DNA from: Candidatus Kapaibacterium sp.
GTDB lineage: Bacteria; Bacteroidota; Ignavibacteria; Kapaibacteriales; UBA2268
Direction of reading: 5' to 3'
Length of the DNA stretch: 63,149 nucleotides
Assembly (NCBI GenBank): GCA_026390695.1
Contig: JAPLFL010000039.1
Coordinates: 1-63,149, forward strand
In this document: positions 55,208-63,149 of the stretch, piece after piece
Layout: each line of letters begins with the position of its first letter
Numbering within the stretch: the stretch's first letter is position 1
Made by a program: the position numbers and the translations under genes
Notes under the pieces: model-generated
The model's database searches: none
The model's input: the letters and a program-made list of their open reading frames with translations, nothing else
What the model was told of the DNA's origin: nothing

Positions 55208-55495
55208 TTACTCAAATGCTTGTATGAATTGGCGCAGTTGATCAATATAAATTAAATCTTCAACTTCAGATAACAATACTCTGAAAGTATCATTAAACTG
55301 TGAACCTTTCAGAGTAAATTTCCCTCTTGAAATAATGGTGAAGTATGGCTTTGGCATTGACTCTGAAAAAATCAACTTTCCCAATGAACCCAAATAAATG
55401 ATAAAATTCCTATTAATATTTGAGTCTAAAAAAACATCGTAAACGAAATCTCCTTCTATACAGCCTAAAACATGCGAATAACTAATTAATTTCAT
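55208..55495 (-). CDS. Hypothetical small protein downstream of the GH30 gene
   Basis: A 95-residue protein with no signal peptide and a mixed, mostly beta-like pattern (MKLISYSHVLGCIEGDFVYDVFLDSN...). I do not recognise it. It begins 3 bases after the GH30 gene stop, so it is probably the third gene of pheS - GH30 - this gene, and it converges with rlmB. The C-terminal EVEDLIYIDQLRQFIQAF may be a helix. Confidence 0.55.
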   Translation of the reverse strand: MKLISYSHVLGCIEGDFVYDVFLDSNINRNFIIYLGSLGKLIFSESMPKPYFTIISRGKFTLKGSQFNDTFRVLLSEVEDLIYIDQLRQFIQAFE

Positions 55496-55498
55496 CTT

Positions 55499-57703
55499 TT
55501 AATAAATGATAGTTCTTAAAAAGTATTGCATATTTTGAAATTTGATATTAACAAAATAAGCACCTGCAGCATATTTTGAACAATCAATGTAAAATTCATC
55601 AGAAATTTCACCTTGCATATAAGGTATTATTCCGATTAAATTTCCGAATAAATCAAATATCTGAAAATCTATTAACCGATTCTCAGCATCCGAAGAATTA
55701 ATTTTAATTTTTATTATTTTTTCATTCGGGAAATAATATATTTTAGCTTTATCGGCTATAGTCGCCGCTTCAGAAACATCACTAACATTAATATATAGTT
55801 CGAAAAGTTGTGTATATTCTCCCCATCCTGATTCATTATGGCCTCGCACGCGCCACCAAAGCAAACTATTAGGAAGTTTATTTATTAAAATACTATATGT
55901 ACTAATATTAGAATCATTGAAGAATAAATTCTTCAAAAGAGGATCTGTGGCTATCTGAAGTTCATATTTATCCACAGAAGGTTTTGGTATTTTCCATGAA
56001 AAAGTCAGATTGTTAGCAGTTGTAAAGAATTTATTTAATGGTTTAGTTATTTGTATAACATCAGGGACTCTATTTAAAGTAGAGAAACTATGAAAATCAC
56101 TGCAAGCTATGATCTGTCCTACAGACTTAGCAATTACACGCCAATAATAATCAGAACTTTTAACTAAATTCGTAACATTTATAAAAGTATCTGTTGTACT
56201 TTTATCTAAAAAAAATGTATCCGTATTCGTTTCGTCAACTACAATAATATTATAAGAATCTGCACCTAAAGCACGTTGCCAGTGTGCTACAAGTGATGTC
56301 GGCTGATTTTCAGCTTTATCAGGTGGATTAATCAAAGCTAATTGGTTTTGCTGAGAATTTGAAGAAAATTGAATGATAAATGTTGTTACAGATAAGGCAG
56401 GAACTGTTTCGGAGTATTTACTTGCTGAAGAGTAGCAGTCATTGAGAGGTGACAAATTTTCATTCTTGCTGGTTCTGATTCTTTTAATTAAATATTCAGT
56501 TGAGCAATTAGAAGGTAGAATTGTAGTAAAACTATGATTCACAGTATCTGAATTAACCATCACAATCACGATTTCCGATTTATCAGGTTTAAGAAATGCA
56601 CTTGCTCGGAATGATTTATCACCGCCCTGAATACTAATATTTTGGTATCCTGGTTTTATATATTTTGAAAAATTTGCTAAAGTCCAATATCTCTTCGGAA
56701 TAATAATCGAATTTTTTATCAGATAAAGCAATCCTGTCTCATCGGTTGAATTAAATGAACAAAGCTGCCAGAAGAGCCATGCACTGCAATTTGCAAGAAT
56801 TAAATCTGATTGAATCATTGTTGCCCATTTTATCGCATTTTCAATACTTAGATCTATCGAAGCACTCTGAACGGTTTCGCAAACTTCCGTTTGCCAAACT
56901 TCTTTAATGCCGATGCTTAGTGGCAATTGCGCTGCAACATTACGTAAAGCAGTATTCCCATATCCGTGAGTAGATACAGCTTTCAAGATAAAACCGATAC
57001 TGTCCACAGTTATTAGATCTTGATTATAACGATATGTATCAGTCCAATTATTGCATTCAGGAGCCATAATTGCGGTATTTACCGAGTCTTTTTCAAATTT
57101 ATTATATATTGTTTTAATTAAATTAATGAGAGAAGTTGAAGAATAGAAACATGAATTTTGAGGATTGTTACTGGATGGTTCGTTCTGAGGAGATAAATAG
57201 CTAATTTTTATATTTCTATATTTTGAATATCCTTTGACATATCTTGAAATATAATCAACGAAATTAAGATATTCAGAATCCTTTAACAAATTATTAGGAT
57301 CATTTTTAATTTCAGGAGAAATCTTCCCATTTTGTTTCATTTGGGCTGGTGGCGACCATATTGATGAAATAAATTCGATGTCAGCTCGTTTTTGGGCTTC
57401 TATCATAAGGAAATATTGATTTTTATCCACATCACTATTCCAATTAATATAATCCCATTGCGGATTGAGCTGCACACGCATAATATTTAATGCAGCTCCT
57501 TTTGATCCGAAACACAAATCAAAAATAGAGTCACGCTGAGTAGATGCGAGGTTTGTAAATTTATCTTCAGAAAAAGCAATTGAAGCACCAAAGCCGTGCA
57601 TTGTCTGATATTTTATTGAAGTATCCAATTGAAAAAAATAATCAGTGGCTTTGACAGTGCTTAAACAGAATAACAGGTAAGCTATCTTTATAAATATTTT
57701 CAA
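55499..57703 (-). CDS. GH30-family glycoside hydrolase with T9SS sorting domain
   Basis: A 734-residue secreted glycosidase. Signal peptide about 1-19. The TIM barrel (about 22-345) opens KYQTMHGFGASIAFSED and shows acid/base Glu175 in YLSPQNEPS and nucleophile Glu273 in VWQTEVCE, the GH30 pair; the clan GH-A plan and SSIWSPPAQMKQNG are close to glucuronoxylanase/endo-xylanase-type GH30 members. A small beta domain follows (about 350-445), then two fibronectin III-like modules (about 455-645). A T9SS type A sorting domain (about 660-734: KIYYFPNEKIIKIKI ... YAAGAYFVNIKF) ends it. Substrate is probably a plant or microbial polysaccharide. Oddly placed directly behind pheS (23-base gap). Confidence 0.88.
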   Translation of the reverse strand: MKIFIKIAYLLFCLSTVKATDYFFQLDTSIKYQTMHGFGASIAFSEDKFTNLASTQRDSIFDLCFGSKGAALNIMRVQLNPQWDYINWNSDVDKNQYFLMIEAQKRADIEFISSIWSPPAQMKQNGKISPEIKNDPNNLLKDSEYLNFVDYISRYVKGYSKYRNIKISYLSPQNEPSSNNPQNSCFYSSTSLINLIKTIYNKFEKDSVNTAIMAPECNNWTDTYRYNQDLITVDSIGFILKAVSTHGYGNTALRNVAAQLPLSIGIKEVWQTEVCETVQSASIDLSIENAIKWATMIQSDLILANCSAWLFWQLCSFNSTDETGLLYLIKNSIIIPKRYWTLANFSKYIKPGYQNISIQGGDKSFRASAFLKPDKSEIVIVMVNSDTVNHSFTTILPSNCSTEYLIKRIRTSKNENLSPLNDCYSSASKYSETVPALSVTTFIIQFSSNSQQNQLALINPPDKAENQPTSLVAHWQRALGADSYNIIVVDETNTDTFFLDKSTTDTFINVTNLVKSSDYYWRVIAKSVGQIIACSDFHSFSTLNRVPDVIQITKPLNKFFTTANNLTFSWKIPKPSVDKYELQIATDPLLKNLFFNDSNISTYSILINKLPNSLLWWRVRGHNESGWGEYTQLFELYINVSDVSEAATIADKAKIYYFPNEKIIKIKINSSDAENRLIDFQIFDLFGNLIGIIPYMQGEISDEFYIDCSKYAAGAYFVNIKFQNMQYFLRTIIY

Positions 57704-57726
57704 AATAATTTTTATTTAATTCATAC

Positions 57727-58740
57727 TTAAAACTGTTCTAACACACGCTTGTCATTTTCATAAAATAATCTTATATCTTCTATACCTGTCCGTAGAAGCG
57801 CAACTCTCTCAATTCCGAATCCAAAAGCAAAACCTGAATATTCTTCGTGATTGATTTCTCCTGAATGTAAAACATTTGGATGGACCATTCCACAACCAGC
57901 TATTTCGAGCCAGCCTTGATGTTTGCAAATTCTGCATCCTTTTCCTCCACACAAAAAGCAAGATATATCCAATTCGGCACTTGGTTCGGTAAACGGAAAA
58001 TATGAAGGTCTGAAGCGGAATTTGGAATTTTCACCATACATTTTTCTTGAGAATTCCATCAATGTACCTTTAAGCTGTGCAAAGGAAACATTTTTATCAA
58101 TATATAAGCCTTCAATTTGATGGAACTCGGCTAAGGAACGGGCATTTATAGCTTCATTGCGATATACTCTTCCGGGCATAATGCAGCGTATTGGCGGTTT
58201 TTGGGACTTCATCACCCGAATCTGTACAGGTGAGGTATGAGTTCTTAGAAGCAGATTGTTCCCGTTTTTAATAAAAAAAGTATCTTGCATATCACGGGCA
58301 GGGTGATCTGCTGCGAAATTCAAAGCATCAAAATTATGGAAACCATCTTCAATATCGGGTCCTTCGGCAACAGAAAAGCCCATCAGTACAAAGATTTCGA
58401 CCATTTCATCTAATATTTGCAATACAGGATGATATGATCCATGATAGGATTTCCTGCCGGGTAGTGTGAGATCAAGCTCAGGGACATGAGTTTCAGGCTT
58501 TGCAAATTTATCTTTTAATTTATTTATTTCTTCTTCGGCGAACTTACGGAGTAAATTCAGTTCTTTTCCTACCAGTGGCTTTTCATCGGGAGTCACAGTT
58601 TTCATCTTATCGAACAGCTCTTGAATTTTGCCCTTTTTTACTAAATATGATAATTTAAATTGCTCGAAAAGATCGGCTGATGCTATTTCTTTCAGATGGA
58701 AATCAATTTCTTCACGAAGTTTTTTTATTTCATTGATCAT
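57727..58740 (-). CDS. pheS: Phenylalanyl-tRNA synthetase alpha subunit
   Basis: Catalytic subunit of the alpha2-beta2 enzyme that charges tRNA-Phe. The 337-residue protein has the N-terminal coiled coil (about 1-85) and class II core: motif 1 region [25 protein letters not shown], motif 2 [27 protein letters not shown], motif 3 [28 protein letters not shown]. The conserved [14 protein letters not shown] and [31 protein letters not shown] segments are also present. The beta subunit (pheT) is not next to it, unlike in many bacteria; a glycosidase gene follows instead. Confidence 0.96.
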   Translation of the reverse strand: MINEIKKLREEIDFHLKEIASADLFEQFKLSYLVKKGKIQELFDKMKTVTPDEKPLVGKELNLLRKFAEEEINKLKDKFAKPETHVPELDLTLPGRKSYHGSYHPVLQILDEMVEIFVLMGFSVAEGPDIEDGFHNFDALNFAADHPARDMQDTFFIKNGNNLLLRTHTSPVQIRVMKSQKPPIRCIMPGRVYRNEAINARSLAEFHQIEGLYIDKNVSFAQLKGTLMEFSRKMYGENSKFRFRPSYFPFTEPSAELDISCFLCGGKGCRICKHQGWLEIAGCGMVHPNVLHSGEINHEEYSGFAFGFGIERVALLRTGIEDIRLFYENDKRVLEQF

Positions 58741-58770
58741 TAGCTTTCCTAAATATGATTTTATATATTA

Positions 58771-58803
58771 CAAAAATAACAAATAAAAAAAAACCGAGCT
58801 CAA
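58771..58803 (-). promoter_or_regulatory. Possible promoter of pheS
   Basis: On the minus strand, TTG (58803-58801), a 22-base spacer and TATTTTTG (58778-58771). The -7 box is good, the spacer one base long, and the -33 part overlaps the upstream terminator, so this is tentative. Confidence 0.35.
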
Positions 58804-58818
58804 CTAAGCCCGGTTTAT
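58786..58818 (-). terminator. Intrinsic terminator of the barrel gene at 59019
   Basis: On the minus strand AAACCGGGCT pairs with AGCTCGGTTT (one G-U pair) across a 6-base loop and runs into eight T. About 200 bases of AT-rich 3' untranslated RNA separate it from the stop codon. Confidence 0.75.
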
Positions 58819-59018
58819 CCCAAACAAATTGAAAGTAGTAGTTAAATATTCGCTAATGCACCTCTTAATTTATGAGAAAAATATATTTCAATTAGTCATC
58901 TTCAATTGATTTTTTAAATATACGAAATAAAATACTTTCTATTATAATAAATTTTACTACTCATTAAATATTCTTTTAGTCTTTTGGAAAATAATGAATA
59001 AGAATTTTATTGATGATT

Positions 59019-59696
59019 TCAGAAATATAGCCCTAATGATAGAGTGACAGCCGATTTGCTGCTTTCACTTCCAGTTGCACCAATAAAATTATAAACATTA
59101 TAGCGTCCTTCAACAAAAAACATTACAAGTTTCAAATCAATATCTGTTCCTAAACCTGCACTGAAACCAACCCTACTATCCGAACTCGATGTCGGTAATG
59201 GCCAATCAGAAGTAGAGAAGCCGGCTGATGGATCGAGTGAAACTGCATTCATCATATAATTATATTGAATGTTACCAACTACGTAGGGACGAACGATAGT
59301 CTTAAAAAAATAATAATTTACACCTGCCGAGAGGCTAATGATATTTTCAGTAACAAATAAAGTTGTAAGATGAGAGTTGTCCTTAGGATTATTAACATCA
59401 ATATTAGTTTGAGGGAATTTATTATAAGTAGCTCCCAAATCAAAGCTAAAATTATCACTCATACTCAATTTCACCTTGCCACCGACATGATAACCGGACG
59501 TAGCGCCGCTTCTCAAGAATGAGCCATTAGTCATAGAATCAATTTTAACTTTATCGGAATTGTATATGTTATTTAATTGATCATTAGGAGTGGACAGGCC
59601 TGCAAAAAGACCGATTTTGAACGATTCCGCCTGCAATGAGAGCGGTAGTACAATAAAACCGTAAAGCAAGCAAACTAAGAAAATATTTTTTTTCAT
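59019..59696 (-). CDS. Outer-membrane beta-barrel (OmpA-like/porin-family) protein
   Basis: A 225-residue exported protein: signal peptide about 1-23 (to LQAES), then an eight-stranded-barrel-like pattern (FKIGLFAGLSTPND, FSFDLGATYNKF, ISLSAGVNYYFF, RPYVVGNIQYNYMM, FSAGLGTDIDLK, MFFVEGRYNVYNF) ending in a Phe-terminated strand (AVTLSLGLYF), the BAM recognition signal. No peptidoglycan-binding domain follows. Typical of small 'outer membrane beta-barrel' proteins in the phylum; function unknown. Confidence 0.8.
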   Translation of the reverse strand: MKKNIFLVCLLYGFIVLPLSLQAESFKIGLFAGLSTPNDQLNNIYNSDKVKIDSMTNGSFLRSGATSGYHVGGKVKLSMSDNFSFDLGATYNKFPQTNIDVNNPKDNSHLTTLFVTENIISLSAGVNYYFFKTIVRPYVVGNIQYNYMMNAVSLDPSAGFSTSDWPLPTSSSDSRVGFSAGLGTDIDLKLVMFFVEGRYNVYNFIGATGSESSKSAVTLSLGLYF

Positions 59697-59774
59697 TTTT
59701 CCTCAAAATAAATTGAATTACTATTAACAATTACTCATAGAGACGCAAAATGTTTCATAAAAGTTTAAAAAATT

Positions 59775-59803
59775 AAAAAAGGTCGGATTTGCACCCGACC
59801 TTT
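59775..59803 (-). terminator. Intrinsic terminator of the korAB operon
   Basis: On the minus strand AAAGGTCGG (59803-59795) pairs with CCGACCTTT (59786-59778) across an 8-base loop, followed by TTTTTT. It lies about 30 bases after the korB stop. Confidence 0.88.
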
Positions 59804-59832
59804 GAAGAGTTTCATCAATTTGTAATTCCTGA

Positions 59833-60882
59833 CTATTCAATCTCCCAGCAATCTTCACCACGAAGTAATTTATCATAGTCATAAGCATCTGGCAATGAGG
59901 TATAATGCTCAATTTGAGCCGTAGTAGCATCCTCATAAGTTTTAATGTCAATGGCTTGGAAAATACCCATCGGACGTGGCAATTCATGGTGATAAGTCAT
60001 ATTTGCAAGAATGAATGCAAGAGTTGTATCTTTTTCATTATGAACTAATAAATCATCAGCCGAATTAGAGCCATCTGACAGCGATACAACGGTCGGAGTG
60101 AATCCGTCGAGTTTAATACCCTTGTCGTTATTTGTGCCGAAAATCATCGGCTTTCCGTGCTCTAAAACGATAGTTTTATCTGAGCGAAGTGATTTTTGTG
60201 CAAAAAAGTCAAAAGCACCGTCATTGAATATCGGACAGTTCGTATAAATTTCAATAAATGAAAATCCGTTATGTTTTGCAGCACGCTCCATAAGGTACTG
60301 CATGTGTTTGCCGTCACCGTCAATGGTACGGGCTACAAAGGATGCGCCTGAACCAAGAACAAGTGCTGCGGGATTAAATGGATTATCCAATACTCCAAGC
60401 GGGGAAGATTTGGTAATCTGCCCTGGCTGTGATGTTGGAGAATACTGCCCCTTTGTAAGACTGTAAACTTCATTGTTAAACATCATAACGTTAAGGTTGA
60501 TATTGCGGCGGCAGGCATGAATCAGGTGATTTCCACCAATACTCATACAGTCTCCGTCTCCAGTTGCGACCCAGATTGATAAATCAGGACGGGCTGTTTT
60601 AAGTCCTGAAGCAATTGGCAAAGCGCGGCCGTGCATTGAATGGACACCATATACATTCATGTAATATGGGAAGCGGCTTGAGCAGCCAATTCCAGAAATG
60701 AATGCTAATTTTTCGCGTGGAATTCCGAGTGTAGCTACAACTCGTTGTGTTTGGGCAAGAATAGAATAGCCGCCGCATCCGGCACACCAGCGAACGTCGA
60801 TACCGGCTTTAAAATCCTTTGGTGTATATTCCAAAGTCCCAACATGTTGCTTTACGACTATATCATCAACTAATGAATGCAT
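59833..60882 (-). CDS. korB: 2-oxoacid:ferredoxin oxidoreductase, beta subunit
   Basis: Thiamine-diphosphate-binding subunit that, with KorA, interconverts 2-oxoglutarate (or another 2-oxoacid) and its CoA ester plus CO2 with ferredoxin. The 349-residue protein shows the [4Fe-4S] ligands Cys33 and Cys36 (WCAGCGGYS) and a further Cys in GIGCSSRFPYY, and the ThDP motif GDGDCMSIGGNHLIHACRRNINLNVMMFNN. It lies 11 bases after korA with its own AGGAG site. The two-subunit kind fits KorAB of Bacteroidota/Chlorobiota. Whether it runs in the oxidative or reductive TCA direction cannot be told here. Confidence 0.93.
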   Translation of the reverse strand: MHSLVDDIVVKQHVGTLEYTPKDFKAGIDVRWCAGCGGYSILAQTQRVVATLGIPREKLAFISGIGCSSRFPYYMNVYGVHSMHGRALPIASGLKTARPDLSIWVATGDGDCMSIGGNHLIHACRRNINLNVMMFNNEVYSLTKGQYSPTSQPGQITKSSPLGVLDNPFNPAALVLGSGASFVARTIDGDGKHMQYLMERAAKHNGFSFIEIYTNCPIFNDGAFDFFAQKSLRSDKTIVLEHGKPMIFGTNNDKGIKLDGFTPTVVSLSDGSNSADDLLVHNEKDTTLAFILANMTYHHELPRPMGIFQAIDIKTYEDATTAQIEHYTSLPDAYDYDKLLRGEDCWEIE

Positions 60883-60893
60883 TTATTTTTCTC

Positions 60894-62726
60894 CTATTGA
60901 TTCAATAATTCATTTAATTTATTTTCTACTTCATGAGCATTCATCGGTGTTCCTTGTATTTTGTTCAAGCCATGTACTTTAATAAGGAATTTGGCTTGTA
61001 TCATCCAGCTTAATTGTCCATTATTCAGCTCTGGCACGATGATTCTCTTAAAGCTACTTAATATTTTTTCCAAATTTCTTGGGAAAGGATTCAGGTATTT
61101 CAAATGACAATATGAAATTACATTTCCTTCACTTCGAACTTTTTCAATTGCTTCTTCGATTGCTCCACGTGTAGATCCCCAGCCAAGAACAAGGATATCT
61201 CCTTCTTCGGGACCATCAATTGTAGCTTCAGGTATATCATTTGCGATACGTTCAACCTTTTCAGCACGAAGTTTTACCATTTTTTCATGGTTCTTTGCTT
61301 CCATGGAAACCAAACCAGTAACATCTTCTTTTTCTAAGCCACCGATGCGGTGTTCAAGGCCTTCGATACCGGGAATGGCCCACATACGTGCAAGTGTTTC
61401 AGGGTCTCGTTTATAAGGTTGAAAAGTTTCGGGATCAGTTGCAAAATTAACTGAAATATCGGGTAAATCCTCAAGTTTGGTAACTCTCCAAGGATTAGTT
61501 CCTTGTGCAAGATAGCCATCAGAGAGCATAATGACAGGAGTCATATATTTTAAAGCAATTCGGGCAGCTTCAAAAGTCATATCGAAGCAATCTGAGGCAC
61601 TATCTGCTGCAAGAATTGGCATAGGAGCTTCACCATGGCGACCAAACATTGCCATTAATAAATCAGATTGTTCCGGTTTGGTTGGAAGACCTGTGCTTGG
61701 GCCACCTCTCTGAACATTTATTATTACAAGTGGCAGCTCAAGAATTACTGCCAATCCCATTGCTTCAACTTTTAGTGACAAGCCTGGGCCAGAAGTTGTA
61801 GTAGCTGCTAAATTACCACCAAATGATGCACCTATTGCGCTGCAAATGCCGGCAATTTCATCTTCACCTTGTAAGTGCTTTACGCCATATTTTTTATATC
61901 CTGAAATGAAATGAAGAATTTCAGTTGCAGGAGTTATAGGATACGAGCCAAGAAACAAAGGGAGATTCGCTTTTTTTGCTGCTACAACCAGTCCAATAGC
62001 TGCTGCTTCATTTCCAGTAATATTCCGGTAAGTACCTTTTTTAAGTTTGGCAGAAGAAACTTCATAGCGGATGGCAAAATCTTCGCGGATTTCTCCATAA
62101 GCATGCCCTGCTTTTAAGACTGCAAGGTTTGCATCAAGGATATCTTGTTTCTTTTTAAATTTAGTTTTAAGCCATTTTTCTGTTGTATCAAGCGGTAAGC
62201 CAAAAAGCCAGTACATTAGGCCTAAAGCAAACAAATTTTTTGTTCTGTCAATATTTTTTGGAGACAGTTTTGTTTCTTTTAAAATCTCACTAACCATAGT
62301 ATTGATGTCGATTGCAAAGAGCTGGAAGCTTTTCAGAGAATCGTCAGTTAGTGGATTGCTTTCGTATTTGGCCAATTTTAAATTTTTGTCACCGAAACCG
62401 GCTGTATTGGCTATTATAATGCCATTTTTCTTGAGAGCAGCGAGATTGACTTTAAGCGATGAAGCATTCATGGCTATTAAAATATCGATCTGATTTCCGG
62501 GTGTACTCACCGGTTTGGAACCAAAGTGCACCTGATATGCGCTCACTCCGTAAAGAGTGCCTTCGGGAGCGCGAATTTCCGAAGGATAGTCGGGAAAAGT
62601 ATTAACATCGTTTCCGAATGCACCACTGGTGTTTGAGAATTGCGAGCCTGTGAGCTGCATTCCATCTCCAGAATCGCCTGCAAAGCGGATTGTTACCTCT
62701 TCCAGTTTTTGAATTTGTTTACTCAT
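60894..62726 (-). CDS. korA: 2-oxoacid:ferredoxin oxidoreductase, fused gamma-alpha subunit
   Basis: The 610-residue partner of KorB. The N-terminal gamma domain (about 8-190) has IRFAGDSGDGMQLTGSQFS and the CoA-contacting region. The alpha part (about 215-570) starts GTYRNITGNEAAAIGLVVAAKKANLPLFLGSYPITPATEILHFI and includes GEDEIAGICSAIGASFGGNLAATTTSGPGLSL and NVQRGGPSTGLPTKPEQSDL, diagnostic of 2-oxoglutarate:ferredoxin oxidoreductases. The C-terminal domain (VLGWGSTRGAIEEAI...) is complete. Together with aconitase it provides a ferredoxin-linked TCA cycle. Confidence 0.94.
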   Translation of the reverse strand: MSKQIQKLEEVTIRFAGDSGDGMQLTGSQFSNTSGAFGNDVNTFPDYPSEIRAPEGTLYGVSAYQVHFGSKPVSTPGNQIDILIAMNASSLKVNLAALKKNGIIIANTAGFGDKNLKLAKYESNPLTDDSLKSFQLFAIDINTMVSEILKETKLSPKNIDRTKNLFALGLMYWLFGLPLDTTEKWLKTKFKKKQDILDANLAVLKAGHAYGEIREDFAIRYEVSSAKLKKGTYRNITGNEAAAIGLVVAAKKANLPLFLGSYPITPATEILHFISGYKKYGVKHLQGEDEIAGICSAIGASFGGNLAATTTSGPGLSLKVEAMGLAVILELPLVIINVQRGGPSTGLPTKPEQSDLLMAMFGRHGEAPMPILAADSASDCFDMTFEAARIALKYMTPVIMLSDGYLAQGTNPWRVTKLEDLPDISVNFATDPETFQPYKRDPETLARMWAIPGIEGLEHRIGGLEKEDVTGLVSMEAKNHEKMVKLRAEKVERIANDIPEATIDGPEEGDILVLGWGSTRGAIEEAIEKVRSEGNVISYCHLKYLNPFPRNLEKILSSFKRIIVPELNNGQLSWMIQAKFLIKVHGLNKIQGTPMNAHEVENKLNELLNQ

Positions 62727-63149
62727 ATCCTTACTATATCTAAATTTATAAATAGAAAAAAATCTTTTGTATATTTTGAGCCCTCTTATTGTAAGCTAAA
62801 CTTAAAATTTGCAAAAGCTGTTTATAAGCAGTTTCAAAATTAATAAAATTTTTATAATTAGTTATTAAGGGATGGAAAATAAATTTGAAACACAGAATTC
62901 ATTTTAACCCAGATATTTCATTAGGATTTTACTGTAATACCAATAACCTCACCCCCTGGAGGCCGTCTCAAAAGCCTCATATTTAACAAAAATGTCATTC
63001 CTGCATTCGCAGGAATGACAGAAATGAAACTTATGAGTTTGTATGTTTGAAAAGCAGGCTTAACCAAAAATTGATTAATTTAGTTTTTGGTAAAAATAAA
63101 ATTTATAAACAATTAATGGAGAAGCCATGCTTAGAATGCAAAATACGCA
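62727..63149. other. Intergenic end of window with a shortened palindromic element and a possible gene start
   Basis: AT-rich spacer upstream of korA, then a shortened palindromic element (62958-63036). At the very edge ATG 63127 follows a GGAG site (63118-63121) and reads MLRMQNT before the window ends, which may be the start of a plus-strand gene. Too little is visible to name it. Confidence 0.5.
62958..63036. mobile_element. MITE-like palindromic element, internally deleted copy
   Basis: Left end GGAGGCCGTCTCAAAAGCCT and TCATATTTAACAAAAATGTC match the copies at 10751 and 25354. Here only one inner palindrome, ATTCCTGCATTCGCAGGAAT, remains. The right end (GAAATGAAACTTATGAG) is a worn form of GAAATGAGGCTTTTGAG. 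The deletion removes one palindrome and the linker, as if by recombination between the two inner palindromes. Confidence 0.68.

Noticed and set aside
59724-59987. An 87-codon minus-strand frame overlapping the korB 3' end and its terminator
   Set aside because: It overlaps korB in another frame, runs through the terminator hairpin and has no start signal.
1-63149. tRNA, rRNA or CRISPR loci
   Set aside because: I looked for tRNA-like T-loop sequences with matching acceptor stems, rRNA anchors and short identical repeats with spacers and saw none; reading by eye could miss a single tRNA.

Overview
The window looks like chromosomal DNA from an uncultured, AT-rich member of the Bacteroidota/Chlorobiota superphylum, most likely of the Kapabacteria/Ignavibacteria type (inference). 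Reasons: five or more large secreted proteins, several ending in type IX secretion (T9SS) sorting domains; several promoters that fit the Bacteroidota form TTG-N18-22-TAnnTTTG rather than the E. coli form; lipoproteins, outer-membrane barrels and BtuG-like surface proteins typical of the group; and a 2-oxoacid:ferredoxin oxidoreductase (KorAB). No rRNA, tRNA, CRISPR array, prophage or intact insertion sequence was recognised.

Layout. 0.2-2.8 kb: a lipoprotein and a periplasmic HtrA protease. 2.9-4.1 kb: a small toxin-antitoxin island, with hicB plus a frameshifted hicA, then a RelB/ParE-type pair flanked by a perfect 30-bp direct repeat. 4.1-7.7 kb (minus strand): a cyclic-2,3-diphosphoglycerate synthetase-like GTPase-fold protein, the c-di-AMP synthase CdaA and a PhoH ATPase. 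7.8-10.7 kb: a LysM protein and a coiled-coil lipoprotein, then a divergent nfeD/SPFH pair. 11-13.3 kb: aconitase. 13.4-19.1 kb: a cobalamin riboswitch followed by a four-gene B12-acquisition operon (T9SS-targeted propeller, BtuB receptor, secreted beta-sandwich protein, BtuG-like lipoprotein). 19.2-25 kb: RecQ, a coiled-coil pair and a repeat-rich exported protein. 25-25.8 kb: a repeat-dense spacer. 25.8-34.8 kb: methylmalonyl-CoA epimerase, a barrel-SppA fusion, an HD-GYP protein with a stand-alone receiver, and a giant subtilase. 34.8-39.5 kb: an orphan RadC N-terminal domain, a large DNA methyltransferase with a possible nuclease tail, and two barrel proteins. 39.5-44.5 kb (minus strand): rnhB, a GlmU-like protein, FKBP, pyrG and a cation-efflux transporter. 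44.8-49.1 kb: a giant IgGFc-binding/Hydin-type T9SS protein. 49.2-62.7 kb: a PolB-like exonuclease, bamD, a barrel, lepA, lepB, rlmB, a GH30 glycosidase, pheS, another barrel and korAB.

How the genes work together. The B12 operon and the methylmalonyl-CoA epimerase fit a B12-dependent propionyl/methylmalonyl-CoA pathway fed by imported cobalamin. Aconitase and KorAB fit a TCA cycle that uses ferredoxin, oxidative or reductive. BamD, signal peptidase I, SppA, HtrA and the T9SS cargo show a busy cell envelope.

A mobile-looking 135-bp palindromic element (20-bp terminal inverted repeats enclosing two 'ATTCCTGC...GCAGGAAT' palindromes) occurs as one intact copy, one nearly intact copy, one internally deleted copy and some degenerate halves.

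The most noteworthy loci are the B12 operon that carries both a lipoprotein and a T9SS-targeted candidate surface binder, the methyltransferase with an ExE nuclease-like tail translationally coupled to a solo RadC-N protein, and the SppA protease fused to an outer-membrane-barrel-like domain. All functions come from reading the sequence; no database search was run.
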